This document shows positions 6,148 through 6,317 of a stretch of 6,317 nt of DNA, in pieces. The DNA comes from an uncultured Flavobacteriales bacterium. GTDB lineage: Bacteria > Bacteroidota > Bacteroidia > Flavobacteriales_E > Vicingaceae. Every line of letters begins with the position of its first letter. Position 1 is the stretch's first letter. The translations under genes and the position numbers were made by a program. The notes under the pieces are model-generated. The model ran no database searches. It saw only the letters and a list, made by a program, of their open reading frames with translations, and was not told where the DNA came from. The stretch lies in NCBI GenBank assembly GCA_913059105.1, contig CAJXRL010000159.1, forward strand, positions 1 through 6,317, in the 5' to 3' direction.

Positions 6148-6270
6148 ATGAGCCTCATGATAAAAAAATCATTGTTAACTTTCTTAGGTATTCTTTTTTT
6201 TAATACTTTGATATTCTCACAATCAGATACTACGGTAAAAAAGGAAAGGTTTCATCAAAGAGTATATTAC
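6148..6270 (+). CDS. N-terminus of an exported protein, cut by adapter
   Basis: Forty-one codons are open from the ATG at 6148 to the last genomic base, 6270. They encode a Sec signal peptide with Lys6-Lys7, a hydrophobic core at about 9-23 and a probable cut after Ser24, leaving Gln25-Ser-Asp. A second in-frame ATG at 6157 (Met4) gives a more conventional start, MIKKSLL. The mature part begins with a charged segment containing TTVKKERFHQRVYY and then ends at the library boundary. The frame continues into adapter as LSLIHI and a TGA at 6289-6291; those residues are artificial. The family is not recognisable from this fragment; a secreted or outer membrane protein is the most that can be said. 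Confidence 0.75.
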
Positions 6271-6317
6271 CTGTCTCTTATACACATCTGACGCTGCCGA
6301 CGATCTACTCTGTGTAG
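6271..6317. other. Nextera P5-side adapter (not genomic)
   Basis: 6271-6289 is the inverted Tn5 mosaic end (CTGTCTCTTATACACATCT), 6290-6303 the rest of the reverse-complemented Nextera read-1 overhang (GACGCTGCCGACGA), 6304-6311 (TCTACTCT) the complement of the i5 index I recall as S504, and 6312-6317 the start of the complemented P5 primer. With 1-46 this shows both ends of a finished dual-indexed library molecule. Confidence 0.98.

Noticed and set aside
47..6270. Chimeric insert made of unrelated fragments
   Set aside because: All genes are complete and on one strand with similar base use, and there is no adapter or mosaic-end sequence inside. The DUF1348 gene looks slightly richer in G/C, but not enough to claim a junction.
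47..6270. CRISPR array, tRNA, rRNA, phage or toxin-antitoxin genes
   Set aside because: Nothing on either strand showed spaced direct repeats, cloverleaf arms, rRNA motifs or recognisable proteins of those systems.
28..6289. 19-bp perfect inverted repeats bracketing the whole insert, like a transposon
   Set aside because: They are the Tn5 mosaic ends of the Nextera kit, flanked by known index and primer sequence. No transposase is encoded between them.

Overview
The window reads as one complete library insert from a Bacteroidota bacterium, most likely flavobacteria-like. Positions 1-46 and 6271-6317 are Illumina Nextera adapter with sample-index bases, so genomic DNA spans only 47-6270. The assignment rests on AT-rich DNA, A-rich leaders with poor Shine-Dalgarno sequences, signal peptides ending in (A/S)-Gln, a candidate TAnnTTTG -7 element, and Bacteroidota-looking DUF983, OsmC-like and FabF proteins. 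No rRNA or other taxonomic marker is present, so this is an inference.

Layout: all nine genes are on the + strand. (1) 141-2014 and 2068-3021 form a small-molecule enzyme cluster: an AhpD-like carboxymuconolactone decarboxylase-family protein, an exported isochorismatase-family cysteine hydrolase, a DUF1348 (NTF2/SnoaL-like) protein and an exported alpha/beta hydrolase with an Asp nucleophile. A strong hairpin separates the second and third genes, and another follows the fourth. (2) 3202-4665 holds an FMN-binding split-barrel (PNPOx-like) protein, an OsmC-family protein whose start overlaps the preceding stop by one base, and a DUF983 zinc-ribbon membrane protein. (3) 4806-6056 is a complete 3-oxoacyl-ACP synthase II (fabF) with every catalytic residue, standing without acpP or rnc beside it. 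(4) 6148-6270 is the start of an exported protein cut off by the adapter.

How they may work together: the first six genes belong to families that act on peroxides, electrophiles, small amides or esters, epoxides and flavin-dependent reductions. A detoxification or small-molecule catabolism island is a reasonable hypothesis, with two hydrolases outside the inner membrane and redox partners in the cytoplasm. No regulator, transporter or substrate-defining enzyme is visible, so no substrate can be named. I found no convincing new defence, mobile or RNA system. The most unusual sequence signals are the structured leader before the first gene, the export signals on two usually cytosolic enzyme types, and the adapter ends.
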